64,000 bases of DNA from NCBI GenBank assembly GCA_016787265.1, contig JAEUVF010000016.1, positions 288,938-352,937 of the forward strand. The letters are read 5' to 3'. Position 1 is the stretch's first letter, and each line of letters opens with the position of its first letter. Positions 25,924-34,529 of the stretch are shown here, piece after piece. Under the pieces are notes generated by a model, which was not told where the DNA came from, did not search any database, and was given only the letters and a program-made list of their open reading frames with translations. The position numbers were made by a program, and so were the translations under genes. Origin of the DNA: Flavipsychrobacter sp. GTDB lineage: Bacteria; Bacteroidota; Bacteroidia; Chitinophagales; Chitinophagaceae.

Positions 25924-26637
25924 ATGCGCAGGTTCAACATATTTCAGACATCGCACAGCGCACTTCGGGCGCAGTTGCTGGATGCCAGCCTGCAATTGCA
26001 GTTCACGAATTTTACCAAACCCCAGCAGGTGCAGCATCGGTTCGATCAGGTGATTGAACTGGTGCTTGCCTGTCAGCGGCAGGCGGAAGAAGAAAGCAGG
26101 TATATTATTCCTGCTTTGCAGGCAGTTGAGAAAAATATACCGGAATGTTTTGCAGCCGGAAAGAAGGATCGTTATTCACCCCTGGACCGTATTCTTGACC
26201 ATATGCTGGTTTTCGACAAAGAGGCAGGTTCGGATCGTGCCAATAAATGGGCTGGTGTTCTCTTCAAGGCCAGTTTCCGGAGCTTGTCTGATTGGGTAAT
26301 CCAGGCAATGCAGCGCCAGGAAGAAATGCTGAATCCTTTATTGTGGAAATTTTATTCGGATGATGCGCTCTATATGCTGCAACTTAGGATAGAGGGTAAG
26401 CAGCCCTTATCTGAATGGCTGGAGCTTTGTTCCTGGATGATTAAGGACATGAATGATGAAGATATTGCAGTATGGTTGAATTCGATGGAGACCAGTTTGC
26501 CTGCTCCGGTTTTTGAACTCCTGCTGGAGAAAATATCGGGACATTTACCGTTGATGAAATGGGATTTGGTGGAGGAAAGGAAAAGAGAGGAATGGAAGAA
26601 GGAGGAATGGAAGAAGGATTTTGGAGTAGGTGTATAA
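25924..26637 (+). CDS. Helical protein of unknown function (hemerythrin-like shape)
   Basis: 237 aa, 11 bp after the lipoprotein. Almost entirely helical; the start (FQTSHSALRAQLLDASLQLQFTNF) and 'ACQRQAEEESRYIIPALQAVE' resemble a hemerythrin-type four-helix bundle, but the full set of metal ligands is not visible. The last 20 residues (EERKREEWKKEEWKKDFGVGV-like) are encoded by the purine-rich element, so the native C-terminus was probably altered by its insertion or expansion. Followed directly by a terminator. Confidence 0.6.
   Translation: MRRFNIFQTSHSALRAQLLDASLQLQFTNFTKPQQVQHRFDQVIELVLACQRQAEEESRYIIPALQAVEKNIPECFAAGKKDRYSPLDRILDHMLVFDKEAGSDRANKWAGVLFKASFRSLSDWVIQAMQRQEEMLNPLLWKFYSDDALYMLQLRIEGKQPLSEWLELCSWMIKDMNDEDIAVWLNSMETSLPAPVFELLLEKISGHLPLMKWDLVEERKREEWKKEEWKKDFGVGV
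26571..26620 (+). repeat. Purine-rich repeat element, copy 2, inside coding sequence
   Basis: Matches 11827-11859 over 33 bp with about four differences, then repeats the 15-bp word GAGGAATGGAAGAAG a second time. It encodes the charged tail of the helical protein. Confidence 0.65.
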
Positions 26638-26671
26638 AAAAATACCCGCCGGTTGGCGGGTTTATTTTTGG
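26638..26671 (+). terminator. Rho-independent terminator of the glycosyltransferase operon
   Basis: Stem acccgcc (26644-26650) and ggcgggt (26655-26661) with a ggtt loop, followed by ttattttt. The A-run ahead of it makes it usable from both sides, also for the convergent cytochrome gene. Confidence 0.85.
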
Positions 26672-26684
26672 GGTTTGTTTCTGC

Positions 26685-27272
26685 TTAGAGTTCACTCAGT
26701 TGTTTGGGCGCTGGTACCACGTTATTGATGGGTTTACTAGCTTTCAGATAAAGAAAAATCGCACGCAGGTCATCATCCTTTAACTTGGCAAAATTCGGCC
26801 AGGGCATAGGAGGCAGCATAGGGCGACTGTTTTCGAGTCCCTTATATTTTCCCTCTCTCATAGCACGGAAGAATTGCTCTTCTGTCCAGTTACCAATACC
26901 GGTTGAATCACCACTGATATTGGCGGCATAAGATATACCCCAGGGACCAACTGCGGCTGTCAGGGATGGTCCGAATAACAACCATCCTTTGGATAGTACG
27001 GATGTATCAATTGGTCCGATGGGCTGGGTAGCCAGGTGGCCCGCAAATCGGAAATCCATGTCAGGCTCCGGACCATGAGCACCCATTTTTTTAGGAGTAT
27101 GACAATCGTCACATCCTATTGTATTTACGAGATATTCACCCCGTTTAACAGGATCCTCCGCTGCGGCATTGCCTTCTGCAGCTTGGGAATCTGTAACCGG
27201 TGACTGACAGGAAATCGCCGTGATCGCTATGATTGCGGTAATTCCTGCAGCCGTTAACAAGATCTTTTTCAT
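26685..27272 (-). CDS. Monohaem c-type cytochrome lipoprotein
   Basis: 195 aa. Lipoprotein signal with Cys22 (ITAISCQSP), then one haem site CDDCH at residues 54-58 and a likely axial methionine in 'SRPMLPPMPWPNFAKLKDDDLRAIFLYLKA'. The pattern 'KRGEYLVNTIGCDDCHTPKKM' is common in gene neighbours of alcohol and sugar dehydrogenases, where it accepts electrons in the periplasm. Here it stands alone, so its partner is unknown. Confidence 0.88.
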   Translation of the reverse strand: MKKILLTAAGITAIIAITAISCQSPVTDSQAAEGNAAAEDPVKRGEYLVNTIGCDDCHTPKKMGAHGPEPDMDFRFAGHLATQPIGPIDTSVLSKGWLLFGPSLTAAVGPWGISYAANISGDSTGIGNWTEEQFFRAMREGKYKGLENSRPMLPPMPWPNFAKLKDDDLRAIFLYLKASKPINNVVPAPKQLSEL

Positions 27273-27441
27273 TGTTGATAGGTTGTTTGAAGATTAATGA
27301 AGTGGGGACAAGGTAGTGCTGAAAAGCAGCAGAAGCAAGTAATAATAGGATAGATTGAGCATATTTCAGGATGAAGTGTAATCAGTGGAATTTTCGTAAC
27401 TTATAAGCAGTTCTTTATTTATTCAATTTAAATGCTTTGTT

Positions 27442-27888
27442 ATGAATCTCCTCCAACGAATTGAATTGTGGGGTGACAGGCATCATCCCCGATGGATGGA
27501 TATTGTCAGGATTGCACTTGGTGTTTTTTTGTGCGTGAAGGGTATCCAGTTTGTCTATAACATGAGCACGTTAATGGCACAGGTGGATGCCAAACTGCCA
27601 ATGCCTGCATTTGCCCTGGTGGTATTGGGGCACTATGTATTTGTAGCACATTTGCTGGGTGGTATTCTGCTAATCCTGGGGGCATATACCAGGATTGCGA
27701 CGTTGATTCAAATTCCTATTCTGCTGGGTGCCATCTTTTTTGTAAATACTTCGCGTGAATTATGGCGGCCGTTTCCGGAATTACTGGTTTCATTGGTAGT
27801 ATTGGTCTTATTGGTTTATTTCCTGGTAGCAGGTGACGGCCCCTGGTCGATCCGGGCAGATGATGAGCTACCCAAAAAAACAGTTTAG
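27442..27888 (+). CDS. DoxX-family membrane protein
   Basis: 148 aa with four hydrophobic segments. 'IVRIALGVFLCVKGIQFV' and 'HLLGGILLILGAYTRIATLIQIPILLGAIFFVN' are the DoxX-type helices. Function of the family is mostly unknown; some members are linked to redox stress at the membrane. Its stop overlaps the convergent acyl carrier protein gene by 4 bp. Confidence 0.85.
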   Translation: MNLLQRIELWGDRHHPRWMDIVRIALGVFLCVKGIQFVYNMSTLMAQVDAKLPMPAFALVVLGHYVFVAHLLGGILLILGAYTRIATLIQIPILLGAIFFVNTSRELWRPFPELLVSLVVLVLLVYFLVAGDGPWSIRADDELPKKTV

Positions 27889-28133
27889 GAAACGCCGCAT
27901 CTGGCAAACGCATACTGGTAAAAATCCTGCACGGTAATCATGCGGGTGAAGTCCTCCGGCTTTACTTTGAAGTTGAGGTGATGTTCTATTACAACGGCCA
28001 GGTCAATATAATCCAGGCTGTCCAATTCCAAAGTTTCCTTGAGATGGGCATCCGGGGTGATTTTTTCCGGTTTCACCTCAAATTCCTCCGCCAGAAAAAG
28101 GTTTATTTTCTCTATGATTTCTTGTTCTGTCAT
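27885..28133 (-). CDS. Acyl carrier protein
   Basis: 82 aa from the ATG at 28133 (MTEQEIIEKI); ATG 28139 adds two residues. The 4'-phosphopantetheine site is Ser39 in LELDSLDYIDL; the flanking acidic helices are typical of ACPs. It is not the housekeeping acpP by sequence (shorter, with a C-terminal Tyr/Cys tail). Divergent from a CrtI-like oxidoreductase, 74 bp away, so both may serve one lipid or pigment pathway; no ketosynthase is in the window. Confidence 0.88.
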   Translation of the reverse strand: MTEQEIIEKINLFLAEEFEVKPEKITPDAHLKETLELDSLDYIDLAVVIEHHLNFKVKPEDFTRMITVQDFYQYAFARCGVS

Positions 28134-28207
28134 GCTCATAGAAATAAATATATTCAATATCCTATTCAAAAGTACAACTAATGCCAAGTGTTTAGTAATT
28201 TTCTCGC

Positions 28208-29932
28208 ATGCTTAAACCAGGTTTAAACGACTCCTATGATGTTATTATAATCGGATCAGGTGTGGGCGGGTTGACCGCAGCTGCACTGCTAAGTAAGGCC
28301 GGTTATTCAGTTTGTGTGTTGGAAAAAGAGCCCCATGCAGGTGGATACCTGGCGGGGTTTCGTCGCAAACAATTTTTATTTGATACCGCCATTCACTGGC
28401 TAAACCAATATGGCCCGGGTGGACTGATATGTCGGATTTTCGACCTCATTGGGCCAGATTATCCGGTAGCTGTTCCCCAGCAGCGCATTCGACGTTACCA
28501 GGGGAATACTCATAGTTATCTGCTCACCAATCAGCCGGATGAGTGGCGGGATCAGCTAATCCGGGAATTCCCGCAGGAGGAAGCGGGAATCCGTCGCTTT
28601 TTTGCAAGTGCCAAAAAAATCGGACGCTCTTTTAAAGAGTTTAATTCTGTTTTTCTGGCTAAAGAGAATATGTCATTCTGGGATCGGGTCAAATCCGGAT
28701 ATAATACTTTTCGCTTCGTGATGCCCTTCATTCCCTATGTAATGTACAGCGGCGAAAAAGGTTTGAAAAAAGGTCTGAACAAGTTCTTTAAAGATCCCCG
28801 ACTGCATAAAATTTTCGCGGCAGAACATGAACTGATTGGTTGTTTTGTTCCGATTGGATGGGCTTATTATGGCGATTTTCAGAGCCCGCCGAAAGGAGGG
28901 AGTCAGATGATTCCGAAATGGTTGCAGCACAATATTGAATCCCGTGGTGGCCAGGTTTTATTTCAAAGCACGGTAAATCAGATTCTGGTAGAAAATAATA
29001 AGGCGACCGGTGTAACATTTACCCATCGAAATAAGCCATACAAGTTCAGGAGCCGCTTTGTGATTGCGGCAAATGATATTGAAACACTGTATGAGAAAAT
29101 GTTACCGGCTGATGCGATACCTCCCAGACTAAAGGAAAAACTTCGCAAAGCAGAACTCTATACATCCTCAGTAACCTTGTCTATTGCGCTGGACTGTCCG
29201 GCTGAATCACTGGGCTTTGGAGAAGAAATGGTTCATATCATTAATGATGACCAGCCATTTGAAGCACATTCCAACGGAAATCCGGATACTGTGGAAATGA
29301 GTGTACTGGCTGCTACCGTAAGAGACAAATCGCTTTGCCCGGAGCACCAGGGAACACTTACCGTCTATATGCCTGCGGAGATGCACTACCGCGATGAATG
29401 GCTCACTACGAAAGATGCCCATGGTAATTATGTGCGGGGTGAGGCATACCGTCAATTAAAACAGGAAATTGGGGAGAAATTGATCAGCAGAGTGGAGGAA
29501 AAAGTAGCACCGGGTCTCAGAGAACATATTCTGTTTTATGAAGTGGCTACACCGGTTACTCATTACCGTTATACGGGCAATAAAAATGGTACGATGATGG
29601 GTGCAAGACCGGGGCGTGCTAATATGCAGGCTAAAATTGCACATTACCAGACGCCGGTTCAGAACCTGATCCTTGGAGGGCACTGGGCCGAGCTGGGTGG
29701 AGGTGTTCCCATTGCCGTGAAAGCCGGCGCCAATGCGGCTTTCCTGATTCTGAGAAAAGAAAAACCAGCCCTGTTTAAAAGGCTGGCGAAGTATATGGAT
29801 GGGAAAGCGGATTTGAAGGAAGTGCTGTCGGATCCTGGTTTTAGCAGCGATGAGTTTCCATTTAAATCATTTCCAACACCCGCAGAACGGGCAGCTCATA
29901 AAGCTGCTGTTACCTCAGCAGCTGAGGAATAA
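28208..29932 (+). CDS. FAD-dependent oxidoreductase of the phytoene desaturase/retinol saturase (CrtI) family
   Basis: 574 aa. Dinucleotide-binding fold at residues 10-41 (DVIIIGSGVGGLTAAALLSKAG, ending in EKEPHAGGY), the FAD-binding end 'NLILGGHWAELGGGVPIAVKAG' and 'GTMMGARPGRANMQAKIAHYQTPVQ' place it near carotenoid isomerases and retinol saturases. Likely a membrane-associated enzyme acting on a polyene or fatty chain. It faces the acyl carrier protein gene, which suggests an acyl-bound or lipid substrate; no carotenoid cluster lies around it. Confidence 0.85.
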   Translation: MLKPGLNDSYDVIIIGSGVGGLTAAALLSKAGYSVCVLEKEPHAGGYLAGFRRKQFLFDTAIHWLNQYGPGGLICRIFDLIGPDYPVAVPQQRIRRYQGNTHSYLLTNQPDEWRDQLIREFPQEEAGIRRFFASAKKIGRSFKEFNSVFLAKENMSFWDRVKSGYNTFRFVMPFIPYVMYSGEKGLKKGLNKFFKDPRLHKIFAAEHELIGCFVPIGWAYYGDFQSPPKGGSQMIPKWLQHNIESRGGQVLFQSTVNQILVENNKATGVTFTHRNKPYKFRSRFVIAANDIETLYEKMLPADAIPPRLKEKLRKAELYTSSVTLSIALDCPAESLGFGEEMVHIINDDQPFEAHSNGNPDTVEMSVLAATVRDKSLCPEHQGTLTVYMPAEMHYRDEWLTTKDAHGNYVRGEAYRQLKQEIGEKLISRVEEKVAPGLREHILFYEVATPVTHYRYTGNKNGTMMGARPGRANMQAKIAHYQTPVQNLILGGHWAELGGGVPIAVKAGANAAFLILRKEKPALFKRLAKYMDGKADLKEVLSDPGFSSDEFPFKSFPTPAERAAHKAAVTSAAEE

Positions 29933-29947
29933 TTGTCTTGCAGGTTT

Positions 29948-30811
29948 TTACACACCGAATTTTTTTCTTAGGTAAGTCAGTGCCATCGCATTGGCTTCCT
30001 TTGTTTTAGCAGCATCATGTTTGGGATTGCTTGGATTGGCAAACCCATGTACCGCGTCAAAGATTTTATAATCAAGAGATTTTCCGGCCGCTTTCATATC
30101 TGCTGCAAACTGCTCAATAATTTCTTTGGAAATATATTGCTCTGTGGCAAAAAGTCCCAGCACATCGGAATTCAGTGTTTTCAACAACTCCACGTCTTTC
30201 ACCGGCATGCCATAATAAATGACAGATCCGATATTCTGCTTATTGCCGATGAGGGCAGAGCGTAGCGACCAGCTGCCACCAAAACACCAGCCAATATTGG
30301 CAACCTGTGCTTTTTTGCCGGCATATGTGTAGGCCCCTTTTACTATTGTCTCCAGTCTCGCCGGATCTGTTCCCTGCATGTATTGTCCGGCCATCTTTGG
30401 ATCATTGGTCACTTTTCCATCGTACATATCAATCGCCAGCACATTTACCTTTTCTCCCAGGTCAGCGTAGAGGCGATCCGCTTCCTGTTTGATCTGATCA
30501 TTTAATCCCCACCATTCCTGGTATACAAAAAGCCATTTGGAGCTGGATTTTTTAGCCTTGACCAGGTAGGCGGAAGCTGTTTTGCCATCAGCAGTAGGAT
30601 AACTGATCATGCTGCCCGTAGCATTCCATTTGATGGATACCGGAATGGGGTGCAGCGCCTGGAAAGCAGGGTCACTTGCAAAATTTACCATATCATCTGC
30701 CAGGGGATGACAGACTACCGCATTTTTCAGGTGGGCAGTATTGTCAACAGGTTTCCACCAGCCCATGGATGCCAGCAAAAGACTGATGGGGAGTACTAAA
30801 AACTTTATCAT
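29948..30811 (-). CDS. Dienelactone hydrolase-family protein, secreted
   Basis: 287 aa from the ATG at 30811 with a signal peptide; a TTG 18 bp earlier is rejected. Alpha/beta hydrolase with a cysteine nucleophile in GWCFGGSWSLRS and a late histidine in DAVHGFANPSNP, both characteristic of the family. The substrate is unknown. Divergent from the GH-D-like gene; a small palindrome lies between them. Confidence 0.88.
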   Translation of the reverse strand: MIKFLVLPISLLLASMGWWKPVDNTAHLKNAVVCHPLADDMVNFASDPAFQALHPIPVSIKWNATGSMISYPTADGKTASAYLVKAKKSSSKWLFVYQEWWGLNDQIKQEADRLYADLGEKVNVLAIDMYDGKVTNDPKMAGQYMQGTDPARLETIVKGAYTYAGKKAQVANIGWCFGGSWSLRSALIGNKQNIGSVIYYGMPVKDVELLKTLNSDVLGLFATEQYISKEIIEQFAADMKAAGKSLDYKIFDAVHGFANPSNPKHDAAKTKEANAMALTYLRKKFGV

Positions 30812-30843
30812 ATCATCTCGGTTTTGCAAACGTTAACAAGGAT

Positions 30844-30860
30844 TTGAACGCATTGTTCAA
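30844..30860. promoter_or_regulatory. Small palindrome between divergent genes
   Basis: Perfect arms ttgaac and gttcaa around a 5-bp centre in the 130-bp divergent region between the dienelactone hydrolase and the GH-D-like gene. Could be an operator; no regulator gene is adjacent. Confidence 0.3.
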
Positions 30861-30941
30861 CGTATACCAAACGAACCGATCAAACGATTGCGTCACCTGC
30901 TTCCGGGGGATTGGCTTATATTCCTGAAAATTCAACTGTTT

Positions 30942-33098
30942 ATGCGGTTTATGCCCTTTTTTCTGTTGTTGATTTCGACAATAGCCAATTCACAGATGGT
31001 GCCCCAAAAGGACTGGTTACTGCAGCCTGAAACTTTTATAGCAAGGGTTCAAACGAGTAACAATGGAAAAGATCTGGAGTTAACCAATGGCCTGGTCAGC
31101 CGGCAGTTTCGCCTGCTTCCTAACATGGTTTGTTATAGTTATACCAATCTTACCACTGGACAACAGTTAGTACGTTCCATCCGGGAAGAGGCTCGCATAT
31201 CCATCAACGGTAGAACCTACCAGATTGGCGGACTAACAACACCCAGGGAAAAAGCATATTTTTTGCCGGAATGGCTGGATGGGCTGGCTGCAACAGACAG
31301 TAGCTTTCAGTTTCGGGATTACATAATGGAGGAAATACAGCCTGCTCTTAACTGGAAAACAAGAGCATGGTCCACTGGTATGCTGCCAGCAAGGGGAAAG
31401 AAACTGATCTTCTGGTATCGGTCGCCGTTAGAGGAACTGAAAGGGATTGAACTATTCGTTCATTATGAACTCTTCAGTGGAATTCCTTTGATTAGCAAAT
31501 CTATCCAGGTAATTAACCGAACGCCCAATGTAGTGACCGTCGACAGCCTGGTGCATGAAGTATTAGCCATGGTAGAAGAGGAGAGCGCTGTAATTGGGAG
31601 TCCGGATCAAATGAAGAAACCATCGGGACTCTATTTCGAAACGAATTATGCGTTTAACAATGCGATGCGCTATACATTAAGCGATCAAACCCTGCATTGG
31701 AAAACAGATCCGGGATATACATCGCAGGTAAATTATAATTATGAAACACCGTGTTTGCTGGAGATTTATCCGGATTATGGTCCGGGTGTGCAATTGAAGC
31801 CCGGTGATACGCTTCAATCTGCAAAGACCTATGAACTGGCTATGGAGAATACCGATCGGGAACGTAGTGGACTGGCGATCCGGAAAATGTATCGCACCAT
31901 TGCTCCCTGGGTTACGGCCAACCCGATTTTTATGCACCTGGTTAGTAAGAATGATGAAGAAGTAAAAACGGCCATTGACCAATGTGCTGCTACCGGTTAT
32001 GAAGCACTGATACTCAGTTTCGGTAGTCATTGTAACATGGAAGATACCAGCGTTGTTAATATTAATAAATGGAAAGAGCTGGCGGCTTATGCACACAGTA
32101 AAAATATCCTGATTGGCAGTTATTCCTTATTTAGTTCGAGAAGGATCAACGATGAAGAGGATGTTATCAATCCCAAAACAGGTAAACCTGGTGGCACCAT
32201 GTTTGGCAATGCGCCCTGTTTGGGAAGCAGGTGGGGACTGGATTATATTCAGAAGTTAAAAACCTTCATGATTCAAACAGGCTTTGATCTGTTTGAAAAT
32301 GATGGACCTTATCCCGGCGATCGTTGTGCATCCACCAAACATCCCGGACATAGCGGTTTGGATGATTCACAATGGAAACAAATGGAATTGCAGAAAGGCT
32401 TGTATCGCTGGTGTGCAGAAAACGGGATTTATGTAAATGCCCCGGACTGGTATTTTCTGGATGGTACCAATAAGATTGCCATTGGATACCGGGAGGTGAA
32501 TTTTTCCTTGTCACGCGAGCAACAGAAAATACTGAACAGACAGAACATCTATGATGGTACCTGGGAAAAAACGCCCTCTATGGGATGGGGATTTGTGCCT
32601 CTCATCAGATACCAGGGAGGAGGGCCGGAAGCCATCCTGGAGCCGCTTTCGGAGCATTTGAAAGATTATGAACAACTGATGATGCAATATTACGGAGCAG
32701 GCGTCCAGGCCTGTTACCGGGGACCTCGCCTGTATGATACGGAAACCACCAAAGCAACTGTAATAAAAGTAATAAGCTGGTATAAGAAGCACAGGGATAT
32801 TCTGAATGCGGATCTGGTTCACCTAAGGCGGCCTGATGGTCGGGATTGGGACGGCATCCTGCATATTGATCCCAAACTGGCTGTAAAAGGGCTGGCTATG
32901 CTTTATAATCCAACTGGCAAGCCAATTACAAGAACCATTCAATTACCCTTGTACTATACAGGTTTGAAGCAAGCTGCTGTACTAACCTGGCCGGGTAACC
33001 GAAAACAAACCGTTCAGCTAAACCGCGATTTTACTGCGACCATAACAGTAACGATCCCTGCAAATGGCTATACCTGGATGACAATAACAAAACCATAA
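30942..33098 (+). CDS. Putative clan GH-D-like glycoside hydrolase, secreted
   Basis: 718 aa from the ATG at 30942 (MRFMPFFLLLISTIANSQ signal peptide). An N-terminal beta-sandwich (about 20-310) is followed by a TIM-barrel-like region with 'YEALILSFGSH', 'ILIGSYSLFSS', 'GFDLFENDGPYPGDRCA' and 'YVNAPDWYFLDG', and a C-terminal beta domain. The order resembles alpha-galactosidase-type GH36-related proteins, with Asp in ENDGPY a candidate nucleophile. I cannot name the family with confidence. Followed 30 bp later by a dehydrogenase gene; the PUL starts 1.4 kb downstream. Confidence 0.6.
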   Translation: MRFMPFFLLLISTIANSQMVPQKDWLLQPETFIARVQTSNNGKDLELTNGLVSRQFRLLPNMVCYSYTNLTTGQQLVRSIREEARISINGRTYQIGGLTTPREKAYFLPEWLDGLAATDSSFQFRDYIMEEIQPALNWKTRAWSTGMLPARGKKLIFWYRSPLEELKGIELFVHYELFSGIPLISKSIQVINRTPNVVTVDSLVHEVLAMVEEESAVIGSPDQMKKPSGLYFETNYAFNNAMRYTLSDQTLHWKTDPGYTSQVNYNYETPCLLEIYPDYGPGVQLKPGDTLQSAKTYELAMENTDRERSGLAIRKMYRTIAPWVTANPIFMHLVSKNDEEVKTAIDQCAATGYEALILSFGSHCNMEDTSVVNINKWKELAAYAHSKNILIGSYSLFSSRRINDEEDVINPKTGKPGGTMFGNAPCLGSRWGLDYIQKLKTFMIQTGFDLFENDGPYPGDRCASTKHPGHSGLDDSQWKQMELQKGLYRWCAENGIYVNAPDWYFLDGTNKIAIGYREVNFSLSREQQKILNRQNIYDGTWEKTPSMGWGFVPLIRYQGGGPEAILEPLSEHLKDYEQLMMQYYGAGVQACYRGPRLYDTETTKATVIKVISWYKKHRDILNADLVHLRRPDGRDWDGILHIDPKLAVKGLAMLYNPTGKPITRTIQLPLYYTGLKQAAVLTWPGNRKQTVQLNRDFTATITVTIPANGYTWMTITKP

Positions 33099-33128
33099 AT
33101 AATATATTTGGTTTCAAAATCAGTTAAG

Positions 33129-34088
33129 ATGCAGATCGTAGTACTGGATGGTTATACTTTAAATCCGGGTGACCTTAGTTGGTCGGGACTAGAAGCACTG
33201 GCTAACCTGACAGTATATGAACGCACAAAGCCTGACGAGGTAGTGGAGCGGGCTAAAGGAGCTACAATTGCGCTAACCAATAAAGTATCGCTGACAGCTG
33301 GTCAGTTGGAGCAGTTGCCGGATTTGAAATTTATCAGTGTCCTGGCTACAGGATTTAATATAATCGACATCGAAGCTACAAAACAGTTAGGCATCACCGT
33401 TAGCAATGTTCCGGGTTATAGCAGTTATTCGGTGGTTCAGTTATGTATTGCCTTATTAGTTGAATTAACACATCGGGTACAGCAGCACAGTGATGCTGTG
33501 CACCAGGGGCAGTGGGTGAATGCGCCCGATTTTTCTTTCTGGCAACAACCGCTGGTAGAACTGGCAGGAAAAAAAATGGGATTAATAGGGCTGGGTGATA
33601 TTGGACAGAAAATGGCGGATGTTGCCCTGGCATTGGGCATGGAAGTGCTGGCTTACAGCCGAACCCGCAAAGGCCGGCTGGAATCGGAACGTTTCAAATG
33701 GGTAACGCTGGATGAACTGTTCCGTGAATCGGATGTAGTGAGCTTACATTGCCCGTTAACGCCGGAAACGAAAGGCATCATCAATGCAACATGCTTACAG
33801 AAAATGAAGCAGACCGCCTATCTTCTGAATACTGCAAGGGGACCACTAATTGCGGAAGCCGATCTTGCACAGGCATTAAATGAAGGCTGGATTGCAGGAG
33901 CCGGACTGGATGTGTTGAGTGTTGAACCACCGATAGCAGCAAATCCCCTGTTAACAGCCAAAAACTGCCTGATCACTCCGCATATTGCCTGGGCCTCGGT
34001 AGAAGCACGCAAGCGCCTGCTCAATGAAACCATCGCAAACGTAAAGGCATTCATGGAGGGTAATCCAAGAAATGTTATCGGACTGTAA
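33129..34088 (+). CDS. D-2-hydroxyacid dehydrogenase (glycerate/hydroxypyruvate type)
   Basis: 319 aa from the ATG at 33129. NAD-binding motif GLGDIGQKMADVAL, catalytic Arg in LLNTARGPLIAEADL, Glu in LDVLSVEPP and His in TPHIAWAS, all conserved in the family. Reduces a 2-ketoacid such as hydroxypyruvate, or the reverse. Thirty bp after the GH-D-like gene, so probably co-transcribed with it. Confidence 0.9.
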   Translation: MQIVVLDGYTLNPGDLSWSGLEALANLTVYERTKPDEVVERAKGATIALTNKVSLTAGQLEQLPDLKFISVLATGFNIIDIEATKQLGITVSNVPGYSSYSVVQLCIALLVELTHRVQQHSDAVHQGQWVNAPDFSFWQQPLVELAGKKMGLIGLGDIGQKMADVALALGMEVLAYSRTRKGRLESERFKWVTLDELFRESDVVSLHCPLTPETKGIINATCLQKMKQTAYLLNTARGPLIAEADLAQALNEGWIAGAGLDVLSVEPPIAANPLLTAKNCLITPHIAWASVEARKRLLNETIANVKAFMEGNPRNVIGL

Positions 34089-34116
34089 TTTTCACCTTTC
34101 ACCTTTCACCTTTCAC
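34089..34116 (-). repeat. Heptamer tract, four GTGAAAG units (reverse)
   Basis: Reading ttttcac, ctttcac, ctttcac, ctttcac on the plus strand, i.e. the same unit as at 9460-9487 in the opposite direction. It begins directly after the dehydrogenase stop codon (34086-34088) and ends 9 bp before the dodecin stop. Confidence 0.85.
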
Positions 34117-34125
34117 TTCTTCATC

Positions 34126-34329
34126 TCACTTCTCTATCTCGAAGCTCAGCTTTACTGTTACGCGATACTCAGAGATTTTTCCATTTTCAACAGTAGCGCT
34201 CATGTCCTGGATATAAACGGAGCGGATATTATGCAGGCTTTTGGAAGCTTCTGTTACGGCCTGCTGGGCGGCGTCTTCCCAACTTTTGGAGGAGTTTGCC
34301 ATCAATTCCAACACTTTTACAACTGGCAT
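34126..34329 (-). CDS. Dodecin
   Basis: 67 aa, the normal dodecin length. 'VVKVLELMANSSKSWEDAAQQAVTEASKSLHNIRSVYIQDM' and the final beta strands fit the flavin-storage dodecamer. Convergent with the dehydrogenase gene, with a heptamer tract between the two stop codons. Confidence 0.92.
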   Translation of the reverse strand: MPVVKVLELMANSSKSWEDAAQQAVTEASKSLHNIRSVYIQDMSATVENGKISEYRVTVKLSFEIEK

Positions 34330-34529
34330 CGTAAATAATTTAATGGTGGGTGAATTGAATACTACCCTAAAGGTAGTCTATCGGAGAATTTAATAATCTA
34401 GTTTGATGAGTATATCCTGAATATTCACCACTCAACATTTGGTTACCCTGTTCACGCAACACCATGTTAGTTTTAACTGTCTCTGCCTTCACGAAAAGTA
34501 GAAGACTTATTTAACGAAAAAACAGCATT

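Noticed and set aside
27885..29932. Flexirubin or aryl polyene gene cluster
   Set aside because: Only one ACP and one CrtI-like gene; no ketosynthase, thioesterase or aromatic lyase in reach.
34340..34529. susC promoter with TTTG at 34439
   Set aside because: The possible -7 box lies about 26 bp away, too far from the 19-20 bp standard.
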